Source: Flavobacterium sp. 102
GTDB taxonomy: Bacteria > Bacteroidota > Bacteroidia > Flavobacteriales > Flavobacteriaceae
Direction: 5' to 3'
Length of the DNA stretch: 64,000 bases
Assembly: GCF_003634615.1 (NCBI RefSeq)
Contig: NZ_RBKX01000001.1
Coordinates: forward strand, 1,426,001-1,490,000
In this document: in pieces, positions 28,384-37,940 of the stretch
Layout: each line of letters starts with the position of its first letter
Position numbering within the stretch: the stretch's first letter is position 1
The notes under the pieces: generated by a model
Told to the model about the DNA's origin: nothing
The model's database searches: none
The model's input: the letters and a program-made list of their open reading frames with translations, nothing else
Made by a program: the position numbers and the translations under genes

Positions 28384-29655
28384 ATGAGTAATCTAGAAAA
28401 GAAGAGCATGTATAGTACTGTTATGCAACAATTTACCAAAAGTGCCGATACTATTAAATTAGATCCGGAAATAAGAAAAATATTAGAAGCTACTACTAAC
28501 GAGATTGTTGTCCATTTTCCTGTTAAACTTGATAATGGTAGCATCAAAATTTTTACAGGCTATAGAGTGCAGCACAATAATGTATTGGGACCATATAAAG
28601 GTGGCTTGAGGTACCATCCGTCTCTTAATATTGATGATGCTAGAGCGTTGGCTATATGGATGACTTGGAAAACTTCTTTAGTTGGTTTGCCTTATGGAGG
28701 GGCAAAAGGAGGGATACAATTGGACCCAAGAGAGTATTCACTTTTAGAATTGGAGCGTATCTCGAGACGATTTACTTACGCACTGGGAGACAATATTGGT
28801 CCGGACTATGATATACCTGCACCAGATGTGAATACTAATGAGCAGACCATGGCTTGGATTGCAGATACATATATGTCGACTAAGCCTACTTCTGAGCGAT
28901 CTCGAAATAAACACATAGTAACCGGTAAACCAGTAGGATCGGGTGGACTTGAGGGAAGAGACAGATCGACAGGATTTGGTGTATTCTTAAATATTAAGTT
29001 ATGGTATGAAAGCCGAAATGAAAAGTTGGATGGTAAAACATTCATCGTGCAAGGTTTTGGAAATGTTGGATATTGGACATCGCATTTTTTGACAAAAGAA
29101 GGGGCGATAATGATAAGTGTACAGGACGCCCATGCTACTCTTTACAGTAAGAATGGGATTGATGTTGCTAATTTGCATATTCACTGTAAACCACGAAAAG
29201 GGTCAGTCAAAGGTTATAAAGAAGCTGAAGAAATTCCTAGCGAAGAGTTTTTTGGGCTAGAATGTAATATTCTTATACCGGCAGCTATGGGAAATCAAAT
29301 TACGAAAAATAATGCCCACAAAATTAAAGCTGAATTAGTAGCGGAGGGTGCTAATGGACCTACCGATTTTGAAGGAGAAGCTATTTTGCTCAACAGAGAG
29401 ATCACCATTATACCAGATATATTATGCAACGCAGGAGGAGTTATTGGCAGCTACTTTGAGTGGTTGCAGAATAGGAATGGGGAAATATGGCATTTAGATG
29501 AGGTGATGGTTAAGCTGGAGAAAAAAATGACAGAGGCATTTAAGAAGGTAGAATTAAAAGTTAAAGAAGGTCATATTGATTGGCGTTCGGCGGCTTACAT
29601 TATAGCTATTACTAGAATTGAAACCGTTTACAGACAACGAGGTATTTTTCCGTAA
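28384..29655 (+). CDS. Glutamate dehydrogenase (Glu/Leu/Phe/Val family)
   Basis: The 423-aa protein has the normal length for hexameric GDH. The substrate and catalytic motif PYGGAKGGI, the GPYKGGLRYHP strand, the Rossmann GFGNVG motif and the AEGANGPT motif are all present. It interconverts glutamate and 2-oxoglutarate plus ammonia with NAD(P). It stands alone, 104 nt after sodC, with no obvious promoter box. Cofactor preference and direction cannot be read from the sequence. Confidence 0.92.
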   Translation: MSNLEKKSMYSTVMQQFTKSADTIKLDPEIRKILEATTNEIVVHFPVKLDNGSIKIFTGYRVQHNNVLGPYKGGLRYHPSLNIDDARALAIWMTWKTSLVGLPYGGAKGGIQLDPREYSLLELERISRRFTYALGDNIGPDYDIPAPDVNTNEQTMAWIADTYMSTKPTSERSRNKHIVTGKPVGSGGLEGRDRSTGFGVFLNIKLWYESRNEKLDGKTFIVQGFGNVGYWTSHFLTKEGAIMISVQDAHATLYSKNGIDVANLHIHCKPRKGSVKGYKEAEEIPSEEFFGLECNILIPAAMGNQITKNNAHKIKAELVAEGANGPTDFEGEAILLNREITIIPDILCNAGGVIGSYFEWLQNRNGEIWHLDEVMVKLEKKMTEAFKKVELKVKEGHIDWRSAAYIIAITRIETVYRQRGIFP

Positions 29656-29805
29656 ATCAAAGTATAATTGGTCAGGTAGAAAATGATTTGCTAAGCCAAA
29701 GAGGTCCTTAGTTATAACAATGAAGTCAAAAAAACTTAGTATTGATGAAGTTAGTTCTATTTTTTTCTCAATTCTTTGTATTACGGCAAATTATGTTTTT
29801 TAAAA

Positions 29806-30591
29806 TTAAAGATTCTTTTTAAAGTCTGAAGGCCTGAAATTGGTAAGTTGGAAAAAAGTATTGCTGAAAGAAGGTAGACTACCATAACCAACAGCATAAG
29901 CAATTTCACTAAGCGATAAGTCAGTCTGAAGCATGAGTTCGATAGCTCTTACTATTCTTAACAGCTTAATGTATTGAAGGAAAGAAGTGCCCAAAGTCTG
30001 TTGGAAAAGCCTAGAAAGACTTCTTGGGCTTATTCCAAATTGTTTGCTTATACTTTCCAACGAATGACTTTCTGCAATGTTTTTTTTCAAAAATTTCAAA
30101 ATTGGGATCATTCGTTCGTTTTCTGTAAAAGGAAGAGCAATAGGGAGCGTCCTATGGCTTATTTCCGGTAAGATATCCTTTATTACCGATAAAAAACGAT
30201 ATTTATTGTCGTCAGGAGCTATGTGTCCATCCCAACTTTCCGAATATTTAATCATTTCCATTAATAAGTCGTTAATTGGATAAATCCCAACCTCAGTGTA
30301 GAAAGGGTCTTTGTCATCGTCATGAGTGTAAAAAAACAAAGACCTCAAAACTGTTGCTGAATGCCCCATTTTTAAGATGTGCGTTAAACCTTTGGGCACC
30401 CAAAAATAATGTCGGGCAGGAATTACATAATGCTTATCATTAACTTGTAAATAGGCAAGTCCTCCTTCTACATAAGACAGTTGACCTTTGGTATGACTAT
30501 GATAAGGAATGTACTTTTCAAACTTTTCGTGCATTACGAAAACTGAAGAAGAAAAATTATCAATGTCGGGTAAGGAAGCAATCAGACTCAT
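29806..30591 (-). CDS. AraC family transcriptional regulator of the efflux operon
   Basis: The 261-aa protein has an N-terminal cupin-like sensing domain (about 15-100; HEKFEKYIPYHSHTKGQLSYV) and a C-terminal AraC double HTH (about 165-260; LESISKQFGISPRSLSRLFQ, then LSLSEIAYAVGYGSLPSFSNTF). It is divergently oriented to the TolC/HlyD/MFS genes, with a 228-nt intergenic region holding a long inverted repeat. It probably responds to a small hydrophobic compound and controls the efflux operon. Confidence 0.88.
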   Translation of the reverse strand: MSLIASLPDIDNFSSSVFVMHEKFEKYIPYHSHTKGQLSYVEGGLAYLQVNDKHYVIPARHYFWVPKGLTHILKMGHSATVLRSLFFYTHDDDKDPFYTEVGIYPINDLLMEMIKYSESWDGHIAPDDNKYRFLSVIKDILPEISHRTLPIALPFTENERMIPILKFLKKNIAESHSLESISKQFGISPRSLSRLFQQTLGTSFLQYIKLLRIVRAIELMLQTDLSLSEIAYAVGYGSLPSFSNTFFQLTNFRPSDFKKNL

Positions 30592-30631
30592 TAATGTTTG
30601 TTTTTAAAGTATTCGATTCTATCAAATATAC

Positions 30632-30728
30632 AAAAAATCAGACGGTATATTTTTTTAAATCTTGAAATTTATGTTTGTTTCTATGAGAAATTTAAAGCAA
30701 CTTAAAGTAGTATTCCGTCAGATTTTTT
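30632..30728. promoter_or_regulatory. Inverted-repeat operator pair between AraC gene and efflux operon
   Basis: AAAAAATCAGACGG (30632-30645) and its exact reverse complement CCGTCAGATTTTTT (30715-30728) flank a 69-nt spacer. A shorter direct repeat, AACTTAAAGTA, occurs at 30699-30709 and 30769-30779, 70 nt apart. A TACTTTTG -7-like box (30791-30798) lies just before the TolC gene. The arrangement suggests paired AraC-family binding sites. Confidence 0.55.
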
Positions 30729-30819
30729 TCATTGGCTGGATTAATTAAGTATTAGTCTATTTTGCGTAAACTTAAAGTATTTCGGGGATTTACTTTTGCA
30801 ACATTAAAATTAAATCATA

Positions 30820-32160
30820 ATGTTTTTCCAATACAAAAGGCATCTACTATTTTGTTTGTTTTTCTTTCAATCTGCCCTTCTTTTTTCACAAAATCCTCTA
30901 TTAAGGCATGAACAAGGAACTCCGCTTTCTATAAGCGAAACTTGGTCAAAGGCTATCGAATCGAGTAAAAAAATTAATTTAAGTGTTCTAGAGGCTGCAG
31001 TAAGTAAAGAAGAAATTAAAGAAAGTCAGTATGAACGATTTCCTGAAGTAAGTTTCAAAGGGAATTATGAGTATGCAACTAACATACCTGTATATGAAAA
31101 CGGTCTCTTTCACAGTCCGGTCCAACATGAAGTTATTCATTTGCTTTACAAATTAAGTGCGGATTTTTATGTAAACATTTATAATGGTAACAAATTGAAT
31201 CTAAAAATTGATAAGAAGAAAGTCCTAAATGAAATTGCTGAAATACAAAAAGGATTGACCGTTTCTGAAATTAAATTGCAAGCCTCTGTATATTATCTGA
31301 ATTTACAAAAAAGTTTAATTTTTAAAGAATTAATGGTAAAAGAGATTGCCAATCAGGAGAAACAATTATTTGAAATAAAAGAGCTTTACAAGCATGGAGT
31401 TATTCTAAAAAGTGACGTGCTTAGAGTGGAGTTACAACTGTCCAATCAAAAAATGATACTTGTTAAGATTGAGAATGATATCTCCATTGCTAATCAAAGG
31501 TTAAATATACTAATTGGGTTGCCGGATCAGGAAATTGTTGACCCATACGAAGAATTAAATCCTTTTTTATTTGATTTAAAATCATATGATGATTACCTAG
31601 AAATTGCCGAAAACAATTCCTATGACTATCATATTTCGGAAAGAACAGTAGCTCTTAAAAAAATAGAACTAAAAAATATAAAAGCTAATGTGAGGCCTAA
31701 AATAGGCTTCTCAGGGGAATTTTATTTGGCAAACCCTCAAATTTTCTTATATCCTTATTCTCCCAGCAATTATACACTTGGAATTTTCGGAATAAGGGCA
31801 TCCATTCCACTTTCTGAGTTATTTGTAAATAAACCGAAAGAAAGGGTTGCTAAATTGAACTTGGAAAAAGAAGAGTTAGAGCATCACCATACTGATGATA
31901 AGATGAGAGAACAGGTTTATGAAAATTACCTACGTTTTAAGGAATCGTTACTCCGGATAGATGTTGCAAAAGCAGATATTGAACAATCTATGGAAAGTGC
32001 AAGGATTGTTCGAGAAAATTATTTTAACCAAGCATCATTGATAACTGATTTGCTGGATGCCGATATACAATTACTTCAAAGCAAATTCAGTTTTGCCTCG
32101 GCAAAGATTAATGCTCAAATTCAATATTATCAACTTCAAAATATTTTAGGAACTCTTTAA
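30820..32160 (+). CDS. TolC family outer-membrane efflux protein
   Basis: The 446-aa protein has a signal peptide (LLFCLFFFQSALLFSQ). Two long helical repeats and barrel strands typical of OEP/TolC include KSDVLRVELQLSNQKM and NYFNQASLITDLLDADIQLLQ patterns, here abbreviated. It forms the outer-membrane tunnel for the following HlyD and MFS proteins. It is the first gene of the operon, with a 2-nt gap to the next gene. Confidence 0.9.
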   Translation: MFFQYKRHLLFCLFFFQSALLFSQNPLLRHEQGTPLSISETWSKAIESSKKINLSVLEAAVSKEEIKESQYERFPEVSFKGNYEYATNIPVYENGLFHSPVQHEVIHLLYKLSADFYVNIYNGNKLNLKIDKKKVLNEIAEIQKGLTVSEIKLQASVYYLNLQKSLIFKELMVKEIANQEKQLFEIKELYKHGVILKSDVLRVELQLSNQKMILVKIENDISIANQRLNILIGLPDQEIVDPYEELNPFLFDLKSYDDYLEIAENNSYDYHISERTVALKKIELKNIKANVRPKIGFSGEFYLANPQIFLYPYSPSNYTLGIFGIRASIPLSELFVNKPKERVAKLNLEKEELEHHHTDDKMREQVYENYLRFKESLLRIDVAKADIEQSMESARIVRENYFNQASLITDLLDADIQLLQSKFSFASAKINAQIQYYQLQNILGTL

Positions 32161-32162
32161 GA

Positions 32163-33224
32163 ATGAAAAATAAAAACACATACACTGTAACGGATAAGCT
32201 TATTACAAAAATCACTGCATGGATTGCTGGCATTATATCGCTGATATTGATCATTTGGGGAGTCATAACACTTCTTGATATTTCTAAAAATGAAAAGACA
32301 AATGACGCACAGGTACAAGAATATATTAACCCAGTTATTGCGAGAGCAGGAGGGTTTATTACGCAAGTTAAATTTGAAGAAAACCAGCCTATAAAAAGAG
32401 GTGACACAATTTTGGTTATCGACAGTCAGGAATATATAATTCAAAAAGAACAGACAGAAGCAGCCTTGCTGAATGCAAAGGCACAGTTGGTCGTTTGGCA
32501 GAATAAGGTTCAAACGCTCATTAAATCTGCAAAGGTTAACCTGTCTAAAATAGATATAGCAAAAGCTGAGTTGCAGAAAGAGAAACTAGAATACTCACGC
32601 TATAAAAAATTAGTTAGTAGTGAGTCGGCAACTAAACAAAAATTAGAAGAAGTTGAATCCGATTATAGTACTGCTATGGCACAGACAGAGTCTGCCGAGG
32701 ATAATTACCAAGCTTCCTTATTGGAAATAAATGAAGCGCGAGCCCAAGAAATAGTAACGAAGGCAGAAATAAAAAGACTTAAAGCATTATTAGACCGTCA
32801 CAAGCTAGATGTAACTTATACAGTAGTGACTGCATCCTATGATGGATTTATGGGTAGAAGGACTGTTGAAAAAGGCCAAATGATTGATGCCGGACAGGTA
32901 TTGGCTTATATTGTAAATGCTGAGACCGATAAATGGGTAGTTGCAAATTATAAAGAAACCCAAATTAGTTCGATGACTCTGGGAGATAGTGCTGAATTTA
33001 CTGCGGATGCCTACCCTGACAAAATTTTTAAAGGTGTTATTATCTCTTTTTCACCGGCAACAGGGTCTAGTTTTTCTTTACTTCCTCCTGATAATTCAAC
33101 AGGGAATTATGTAAAAATCGTCCAGCGTGTGCCAGTAAGAATAAAAGTTACCAGCCCGAAAAAAGAAGCTAATTTTCTAAAAGCAGGAATGAATGTGAAT
33201 GTATCAATTGCCAAAAAACAATAA
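32163..33224 (+). CDS. HlyD/EmrA family membrane-fusion protein
   Basis: The 353-aa protein has one N-terminal membrane helix (about 18-40; AWIAGIISLILIIWGVITLL). A lipoyl half-motif (VIARAGGFITQVKFEENQPIKRGDTIL) and a coiled-coil hairpin (about 100-210) follow. The second lipoyl half and beta-barrel contain AGMNVNVSI near the end. It bridges the MFS pump and TolC across the periplasm. It lies 5 nt before the MFS gene. Confidence 0.92.
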   Translation: MKNKNTYTVTDKLITKITAWIAGIISLILIIWGVITLLDISKNEKTNDAQVQEYINPVIARAGGFITQVKFEENQPIKRGDTILVIDSQEYIIQKEQTEAALLNAKAQLVVWQNKVQTLIKSAKVNLSKIDIAKAELQKEKLEYSRYKKLVSSESATKQKLEEVESDYSTAMAQTESAEDNYQASLLEINEARAQEIVTKAEIKRLKALLDRHKLDVTYTVVTASYDGFMGRRTVEKGQMIDAGQVLAYIVNAETDKWVVANYKETQISSMTLGDSAEFTADAYPDKIFKGVIISFSPATGSSFSLLPPDNSTGNYVKIVQRVPVRIKVTSPKKEANFLKAGMNVNVSIAKKQ

Positions 33225-33229
33225 TAAAA

Positions 33230-34819
33230 ATGTTACCAAAAGGGTTTTTGTTTAGAGGTTGGGTTCCAGAATGGCTAGTTAAGATAACGCTATTTATTGT
33301 GTTGCTGCCTAGTTTAGTCTTATTCTTTCTGCCTATGGTCAATATTAATGCAGCTGCCGGAAATACCGGCATAGAAACCTACGATGTTATATTTTCGGTT
33401 GCTCTGTTTTATGCCGGCTATGTGAGTTTTTTTTCATTGGAAAGACGTTTTTTTAAATTTTTGGCTGCAAAGGAGTACTTTATAATAATTACCATTATAC
33501 AGATTGTAAGCTCTTTTATCTGTTACTGTACTAAGGAGGTAGGCATCCTGTTCGTTTTCCGCTTTATACAGGGGATGGCTTTTACAATGACGGTAAACCT
33601 GTCTTTATCACTTATATATGCACGTTTAAGAAGCCAAAGAGCAAGGGTTATAGGTTACTCTGTGTTTTTCGGAATGTTAGCTGCCATGATTCCTTTCAAC
33701 AATTTTGTCACGGCTCATGTTGTAGACTCATTTGATTTTAATATTCTATACAAATGTGCCATGTTCTCCTATTTGCCCAGTTTGTTGTTCTTACTATTAT
33801 TTATGAATAATGTGAGGCTTGATGTAAAGTTTCCATTGTATCAGTTAGATTGGGCAAGCTTTTTATTTTATGCTATTTCGATTTGTTTGATAGGATATGT
33901 TATGGTTTATGGACAGGAATACTATTGGTTTGAAGATAAAAGAATCTTTTGGAGTATAGTTGCGATTATAGTTTCTAGTTTTTTTTTCGTTATAAGACAG
34001 TTGGGCTTAAAACGACCTTATTTGAATCTTGAAGTATTTAAGTACAGAAACTTTAAAATAGGTGCCTTAATTATTCTCATCTTTTACATTTGCCGATTTG
34101 CATTTTCAATCACGACGACTTATTTCCAAGATGTTTTGAGGTTAGATCCAATTCATATTGGTTACATCACCTTACTTAATATTGTTGGACTTATAATTGG
34201 GGTCATAGTTTCAGCCGTTTTTGTCCTACATCAACGTCCAGTACGTTTACTTTGGATATACGGGTTTACGCTATTATTTATTTACCACGCCTGGATGGTT
34301 TTCCTTTTTACAACGCAGGCAAATGAAAGTAGTTTTTATATTCCGTTGCTGGTTCAAGGACTTGGAGTGGGTACTTTAATGACTCCTTCTATAATATTCA
34401 TGGTTTCATCTGTACCAGAAAAGTTGAGTGTAACCTCTGCCGGTGTATGCTTATTTATGAGGTGTTTAGGTTTTTATGTCAGTATCGGACTCATGAATTA
34501 CTATGAGTTGTATTCTAAGAGTAAGCACTATAATACTTTTCAGGACAAGGTATCGCTAGCGAATAGTGTTACCAGTGAATCTATTTCAAAATATGAAAAT
34601 GCTTTAATGAATCATGGAGTTGGTGCAGAGTATGCTACAAAAGCTGTAAATAAATTAATAGTTGATGCCATAAAAGCACAAAATCATATAAGGTACGCAA
34701 TTGATTATTATGAGGGAATATGTGTACTCTTACTCTTAACCTTAACCTTGGTGGCACTATTTCCCTATATAAACAGAACTATTTTAACATTATCTAAAAA
34801 ACAGCCCTCACCTTTTTGA
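33230..34819 (+). CDS. MFS efflux transporter (DHA2/EmrB-like)
   Basis: The 529-aa protein has about 14 hydrophobic segments, as in the DHA2 drug-efflux group. Its position behind TolC and HlyD genes gives the EmrAB-TolC arrangement. Motif A is weak in the first loop. The likely role is proton-driven export of a toxic organic compound. The substrate is unknown. Confidence 0.85.
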   Translation: MLPKGFLFRGWVPEWLVKITLFIVLLPSLVLFFLPMVNINAAAGNTGIETYDVIFSVALFYAGYVSFFSLERRFFKFLAAKEYFIIITIIQIVSSFICYCTKEVGILFVFRFIQGMAFTMTVNLSLSLIYARLRSQRARVIGYSVFFGMLAAMIPFNNFVTAHVVDSFDFNILYKCAMFSYLPSLLFLLLFMNNVRLDVKFPLYQLDWASFLFYAISICLIGYVMVYGQEYYWFEDKRIFWSIVAIIVSSFFFVIRQLGLKRPYLNLEVFKYRNFKIGALIILIFYICRFAFSITTTYFQDVLRLDPIHIGYITLLNIVGLIIGVIVSAVFVLHQRPVRLLWIYGFTLLFIYHAWMVFLFTTQANESSFYIPLLVQGLGVGTLMTPSIIFMVSSVPEKLSVTSAGVCLFMRCLGFYVSIGLMNYYELYSKSKHYNTFQDKVSLANSVTSESISKYENALMNHGVGAEYATKAVNKLIVDAIKAQNHIRYAIDYYEGICVLLLLTLTLVALFPYINRTILTLSKKQPSPF

Positions 34820-34858
34820 TGAGTTTTAAAAGCAGTATTTCATATTAAAATTAATATT

Positions 34859-35782
34859 ATGGAGATTGTATATATCATCTTTTTGCTAACAATAGCTAGT
34901 ATAACATACTATGGTTTATCCAAAAAAAAGAGAAATACTCTAAAGAAACGAAATCAAGTATTAATAGGGTTATTTCTTCGCATTAATAAACACTTGAAAA
35001 TTGAAGATAGTTCTAAAGATGAAGTTCATCTTGTGTGGATAAGTATCCGGGGAACTATTAGAATAAATTTATCCCAGTATGGTGGAATTATTTTTATTTC
35101 TATTCAAAAAGGAGTGCATGATTTTAAAAGTAAAAGGAAGGATTGGATTTTTTTGGATGTCATGGACCAACATTTGATATTTAATGAAGTCATAGAGGAC
35201 TTATATAAAATTTCTACTGATTGGAATCTTGGAAAAGATCACATTTTGTCATTATTGAATGAAAGTAACAAAAGTATAGCCAATGTTAAACTTGAAAACA
35301 TATTCTTTAATTACAACAGGGCTGCAGCTGCCTATTGCTTGGCTTACCAGAGCCTTAATGCTATAAAAAAGAAACAAAGCTTAGATGATGCCGAGTCTTT
35401 TGAAGTACTTTTTTTTCTTTGTATGGTCACTTTTGAAAGATTGAAAAAGAGAAGTAAATCTAACTTAATGAGCATGTTTGTTAACTATCTGCTATACTTC
35501 CTTGAAACTCGAAATTTGTTAATAGAAATCAAAGATGTTCCAAAGCTGGTTAACCATAGAATTGGTATGTATACTGAGCAGGTTCATGTCGTAAAAGATG
35601 ATTTCAATTGTAATTTTGGTGTTTTATATTACTATTTTTTTGTTAAACCGCTTGGTCTTAAGTCAGCTTCGCTATTAGTGGTTAGCCAACAAAACAAGTT
35701 TTCGTCCATATTAATGCCTATTTTAGTAGAACTTGAAAGCAAATTATTAGTGCTGGAGAACCAAATTGCAAAAAGCAAGTAA
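34859..35782 (+). CDS. Uncharacterised protein, paralogue of the 43264 gene product
   Basis: The 307-aa protein has one N-terminal membrane helix (about 2-20) and then a mostly helical soluble part. It is not a family I recognise. Its C-terminal half matches the 304-aa product at 43264-44178: FEVLFFLCM versus FEILFFNCM, NHRIGMY versus NQRIDFY, and LYYYFFVKPL versus LYYYFYIKPL. It lies 39 nt after the MFS gene and may be cotranscribed, or start its own group with the next two genes. Function unknown. Confidence 0.7.
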   Translation: MEIVYIIFLLTIASITYYGLSKKKRNTLKKRNQVLIGLFLRINKHLKIEDSSKDEVHLVWISIRGTIRINLSQYGGIIFISIQKGVHDFKSKRKDWIFLDVMDQHLIFNEVIEDLYKISTDWNLGKDHILSLLNESNKSIANVKLENIFFNYNRAAAAYCLAYQSLNAIKKKQSLDDAESFEVLFFLCMVTFERLKKRSKSNLMSMFVNYLLYFLETRNLLIEIKDVPKLVNHRIGMYTEQVHVVKDDFNCNFGVLYYYFFVKPLGLKSASLLVVSQQNKFSSILMPILVELESKLLVLENQIAKSK

Positions 35783-35868
35783 GTGACATTGTTTACAATT
35801 TTACAATTTTTTAATTGCATACGGAGAGATGAATCTAGGTTTCTGAATTAAACGCAGCAACAAGAAAT

Positions 35869-36357
35869 ATGATGGTTACAAAAGACAAAAAAACGGCTAT
35901 ATCTGATGAAACATTTTTTCAACTTTTGTATATTGAAAATCTCGAAGCCATACAGTTTTGTTGGAAAGTGCGTGAGGGACTAAGGCAAAAAATTTGCTTT
36001 ATAAGGATTAAAAATTACACGGATTGGTACTTTTCAAATTTTTTACATTTGCAATTAGAAAGAAAACTGAGAATAGCAATTTTTGTTTTAGGGAATGATC
36101 ATATATTGACAAAAAAAATGTTAACTAAACATAGACGAATTAAGAGGGTTTTTTTAAGCAATAAAGATGTTGAAAGATCATTGCATAGGATAGAGGAAGA
36201 GTTAGAAAATTTGATTCGATTTGAGGACCACTATGTTTTTAAGGAATTAAAGTTTGATTATTGTTTAAGTGAGTTTTTTGAACGAGAGTATTTGTCTCCG
36301 AAACTTTCTCATGCTTGCAAAGATTGGTCTGATCCGTTTTGGAAGGTAAAGCGATAA
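35869..36357 (+). CDS. Hemerythrin-like protein with incomplete metal site
   Basis: The 162-aa protein follows the Bacteroidota hemerythrin-like pattern: AIQFCWKVREGLRQ, then RIKNYTDWYF, then TKHRRIKRVF, then ENLIRFEDHYVFKEL. Family members use His and Glu in these positions (HFxxEE, EHRR, HIRFEE) to hold a di-iron centre. Here the second His-rich motif is HLQLERKL, and the His before IRFE is Leu. Some ligands therefore appear lost, and O2 or NO binding is doubtful. It is near other NO-related genes. A start 3 nt later is equally possible. Confidence 0.65.
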   Translation: MMVTKDKKTAISDETFFQLLYIENLEAIQFCWKVREGLRQKICFIRIKNYTDWYFSNFLHLQLERKLRIAIFVLGNDHILTKKMLTKHRRIKRVFLSNKDVERSLHRIEEELENLIRFEDHYVFKELKFDYCLSEFFEREYLSPKLSHACKDWSDPFWKVKR

Positions 36358-36374
36358 CACTTTAAAATATTATT

Positions 36375-36731
36375 ATGAGCACTAACATAATTGTAACTAG
36401 ACTTGAAGTTTTATTAAATCTGCCTTTTATTTCTGCATATACGAGTAATTCGAATGTCTGCTTTGCGAATAATAATGATGTTAGGGTAGAGTACCGGGAT
36501 AATTTCAATGAAAGAGATATAGTAGCTTATATAATAGGGATCATAGACTGCGAAGATTTTTCGCAATTCAATTCAGTGTGTTTAGAAGTACCTTTTCCAA
36601 AAAGTGAGTCTTACTTTTGGGAGGTAGTTAAAATAAAAAATAAACATAATTTGATTGACAAAGTACTTAAAGAGTTTACTGTATCTGAATTTTTTGCTAC
36701 ATTTCTTACCACTGAAAAATGGAGTGACTGA
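36375..36731 (+). CDS. Hypothetical protein, 118 aa
   Basis: I do not recognise this family. It has no signal peptide, membrane helix or clear motif, and is a mixed alpha/beta soluble sequence with two Cys. It lies 17 nt after the hemerythrin-like gene on the same strand, which supports cotranscription. It ends 40 nt before the convergent DUF488 gene. Confidence 0.55.
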   Translation: MSTNIIVTRLEVLLNLPFISAYTSNSNVCFANNNDVRVEYRDNFNERDIVAYIIGIIDCEDFSQFNSVCLEVPFPKSESYFWEVVKIKNKHNLIDKVLKEFTVSEFFATFLTTEKWSD

Positions 36732-36771
36732 GATTTTACCGTTTCAAATGGAAGCTATTTTGGGCTTAAAC

Positions 36772-37140
36772 TCACTTAATTTGAATTTCATCTTGGTCTA
36801 GAAGGAGTACATTTCTTAAAATTACGGCATGGTTAATTTGATAACTTTTAGCACCAAAAAGTAATGTAACCGATTGATTTCTGGCAATTTCTCTAAGTCG
36901 TTGTAGCTCCCTACTCTTTGATGAAAGCTCTTGGCGATAGCGGATTGCAAACTCAGCGAATCTCTCTTCTTTGTGGTCGAACCACTTCCTTAATGTTGGT
37001 GAAGGAGTGATTTCTTTGTTCCATTCATTTACGAATAAATCAGTTTTTTTTATTGCACGAGGCCAAATCCGGTCGACTAAGACCCGATATGATCCATCGG
37101 GTCCTTTATTATCATATACTCTTTTTATTTGAATCATCAT
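36772..37140 (-). CDS. DUF488 family protein
   Basis: The 122-aa protein contains the full DUF488 signature: IKRVYD, DGSYRVLVDRIWPRAIKK, WNKEITPSPTLRKWFDH, then VTLLFGAK and NHAVIL. The biochemical function of DUF488 is unknown. Its ATG overlaps the RIC stop by 4 nt, so it belongs to the nitrosative-stress operon as the last gene. A diverged second copy lies at 42453-42845, on the other side of the Rrf2 gene. Confidence 0.88.
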   Translation of the reverse strand: MMIQIKRVYDNKGPDGSYRVLVDRIWPRAIKKTDLFVNEWNKEITPSPTLRKWFDHKEERFAEFAIRYRQELSSKSRELQRLREIARNQSVTLLFGAKSYQINHAVILRNVLLLDQDEIQIK

Positions 37141-37871
37141 TGAAGTATGCTGTTTAATTCTTCCTCCAGAGCAATAGTTTTAGGAAACAGAATGTTATTT
37201 TCTAAGTGAATGTGGAGATGAAGATCCTCTTCAAATTCTTTAAGCAAAGCATAGGTCACTTTAAATGTATTACAGGCATCCTGTGGAGGATTATAGTTAT
37301 TGGTTAAGATTGCAATTTCATTAAACCGATCTCCCTCATCGCTATGTTCGCGTTGCATCATTTCTATTGGATTTTTTACTGTTCCAAATGCAGGTTTACC
37401 GACAGATGCTCCTGTTTTCATCGCTTTTGCTAGTCTAGAGATGTAAGGGAATAACATAAGTTCTTCCTTCATCATGTGCTTTGAAAGTTCTTCAGCAACA
37501 GTATTGAAATAATTTTTAATTTCAAATAATTCAGGATGCTTATCTCCATGAACTTCTACAACTTTGTTTAGGTAGGGTTTGAGTTCTAAAATGGCCTTTT
37601 CAACATAACGATGATGCTTAATTTCTATATGATTTACTAATTGGTCTACACTCCAAGATTGATAATCAACTGTTTCTTTTTTTTCATGAAGGAGCATTAG
37701 TTCTAGTTGTTGAACAATCATTTCGAATGAAATGTTTCTTTCGTTACAAACCTCTTTTAAAGATTTATTACCGTGACAACAAAAGTCGATTCCAAGAGAT
37801 TTAAAAACGGATGCTAAACGGTAGTCTTGTGCCACCAGATGGCCCACAGTTTGGTTTATATGTATTTTCAT
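37137..37871 (-). CDS. ric: Iron-sulfur cluster repair di-iron protein RIC (YtfE/ScdA/NorA)
   Basis: The 244-aa protein has an N-terminal ScdA_N domain with the Cys pair C31-C32-H33 (GIDFCCHG). A hemerythrin-type di-iron domain follows with HHRYVE, HMMKEELMLFPYI, REHSDEG and HLHIHLENNILFPK ligands. RIC repairs Fe-S clusters damaged by NO or oxidants. It sits 69 nt downstream of the truncated haemoglobin gene and overlaps DUF488, in a run headed by an Rrf2 regulator. Confidence in identity is high. Confidence 0.95.
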   Translation of the reverse strand: MKIHINQTVGHLVAQDYRLASVFKSLGIDFCCHGNKSLKEVCNERNISFEMIVQQLELMLLHEKKETVDYQSWSVDQLVNHIEIKHHRYVEKAILELKPYLNKVVEVHGDKHPELFEIKNYFNTVAEELSKHMMKEELMLFPYISRLAKAMKTGASVGKPAFGTVKNPIEMMQREHSDEGDRFNEIAILTNNYNPPQDACNTFKVTYALLKEFEEDLHLHIHLENNILFPKTIALEEELNSILQ

Positions 37872-37940
37872 AATGTTTAAATTTATAATTATTATTCAAT
37901 TAGTTCTTGTTGTTAAGTAGTCAACGAATAGCGAATGACG

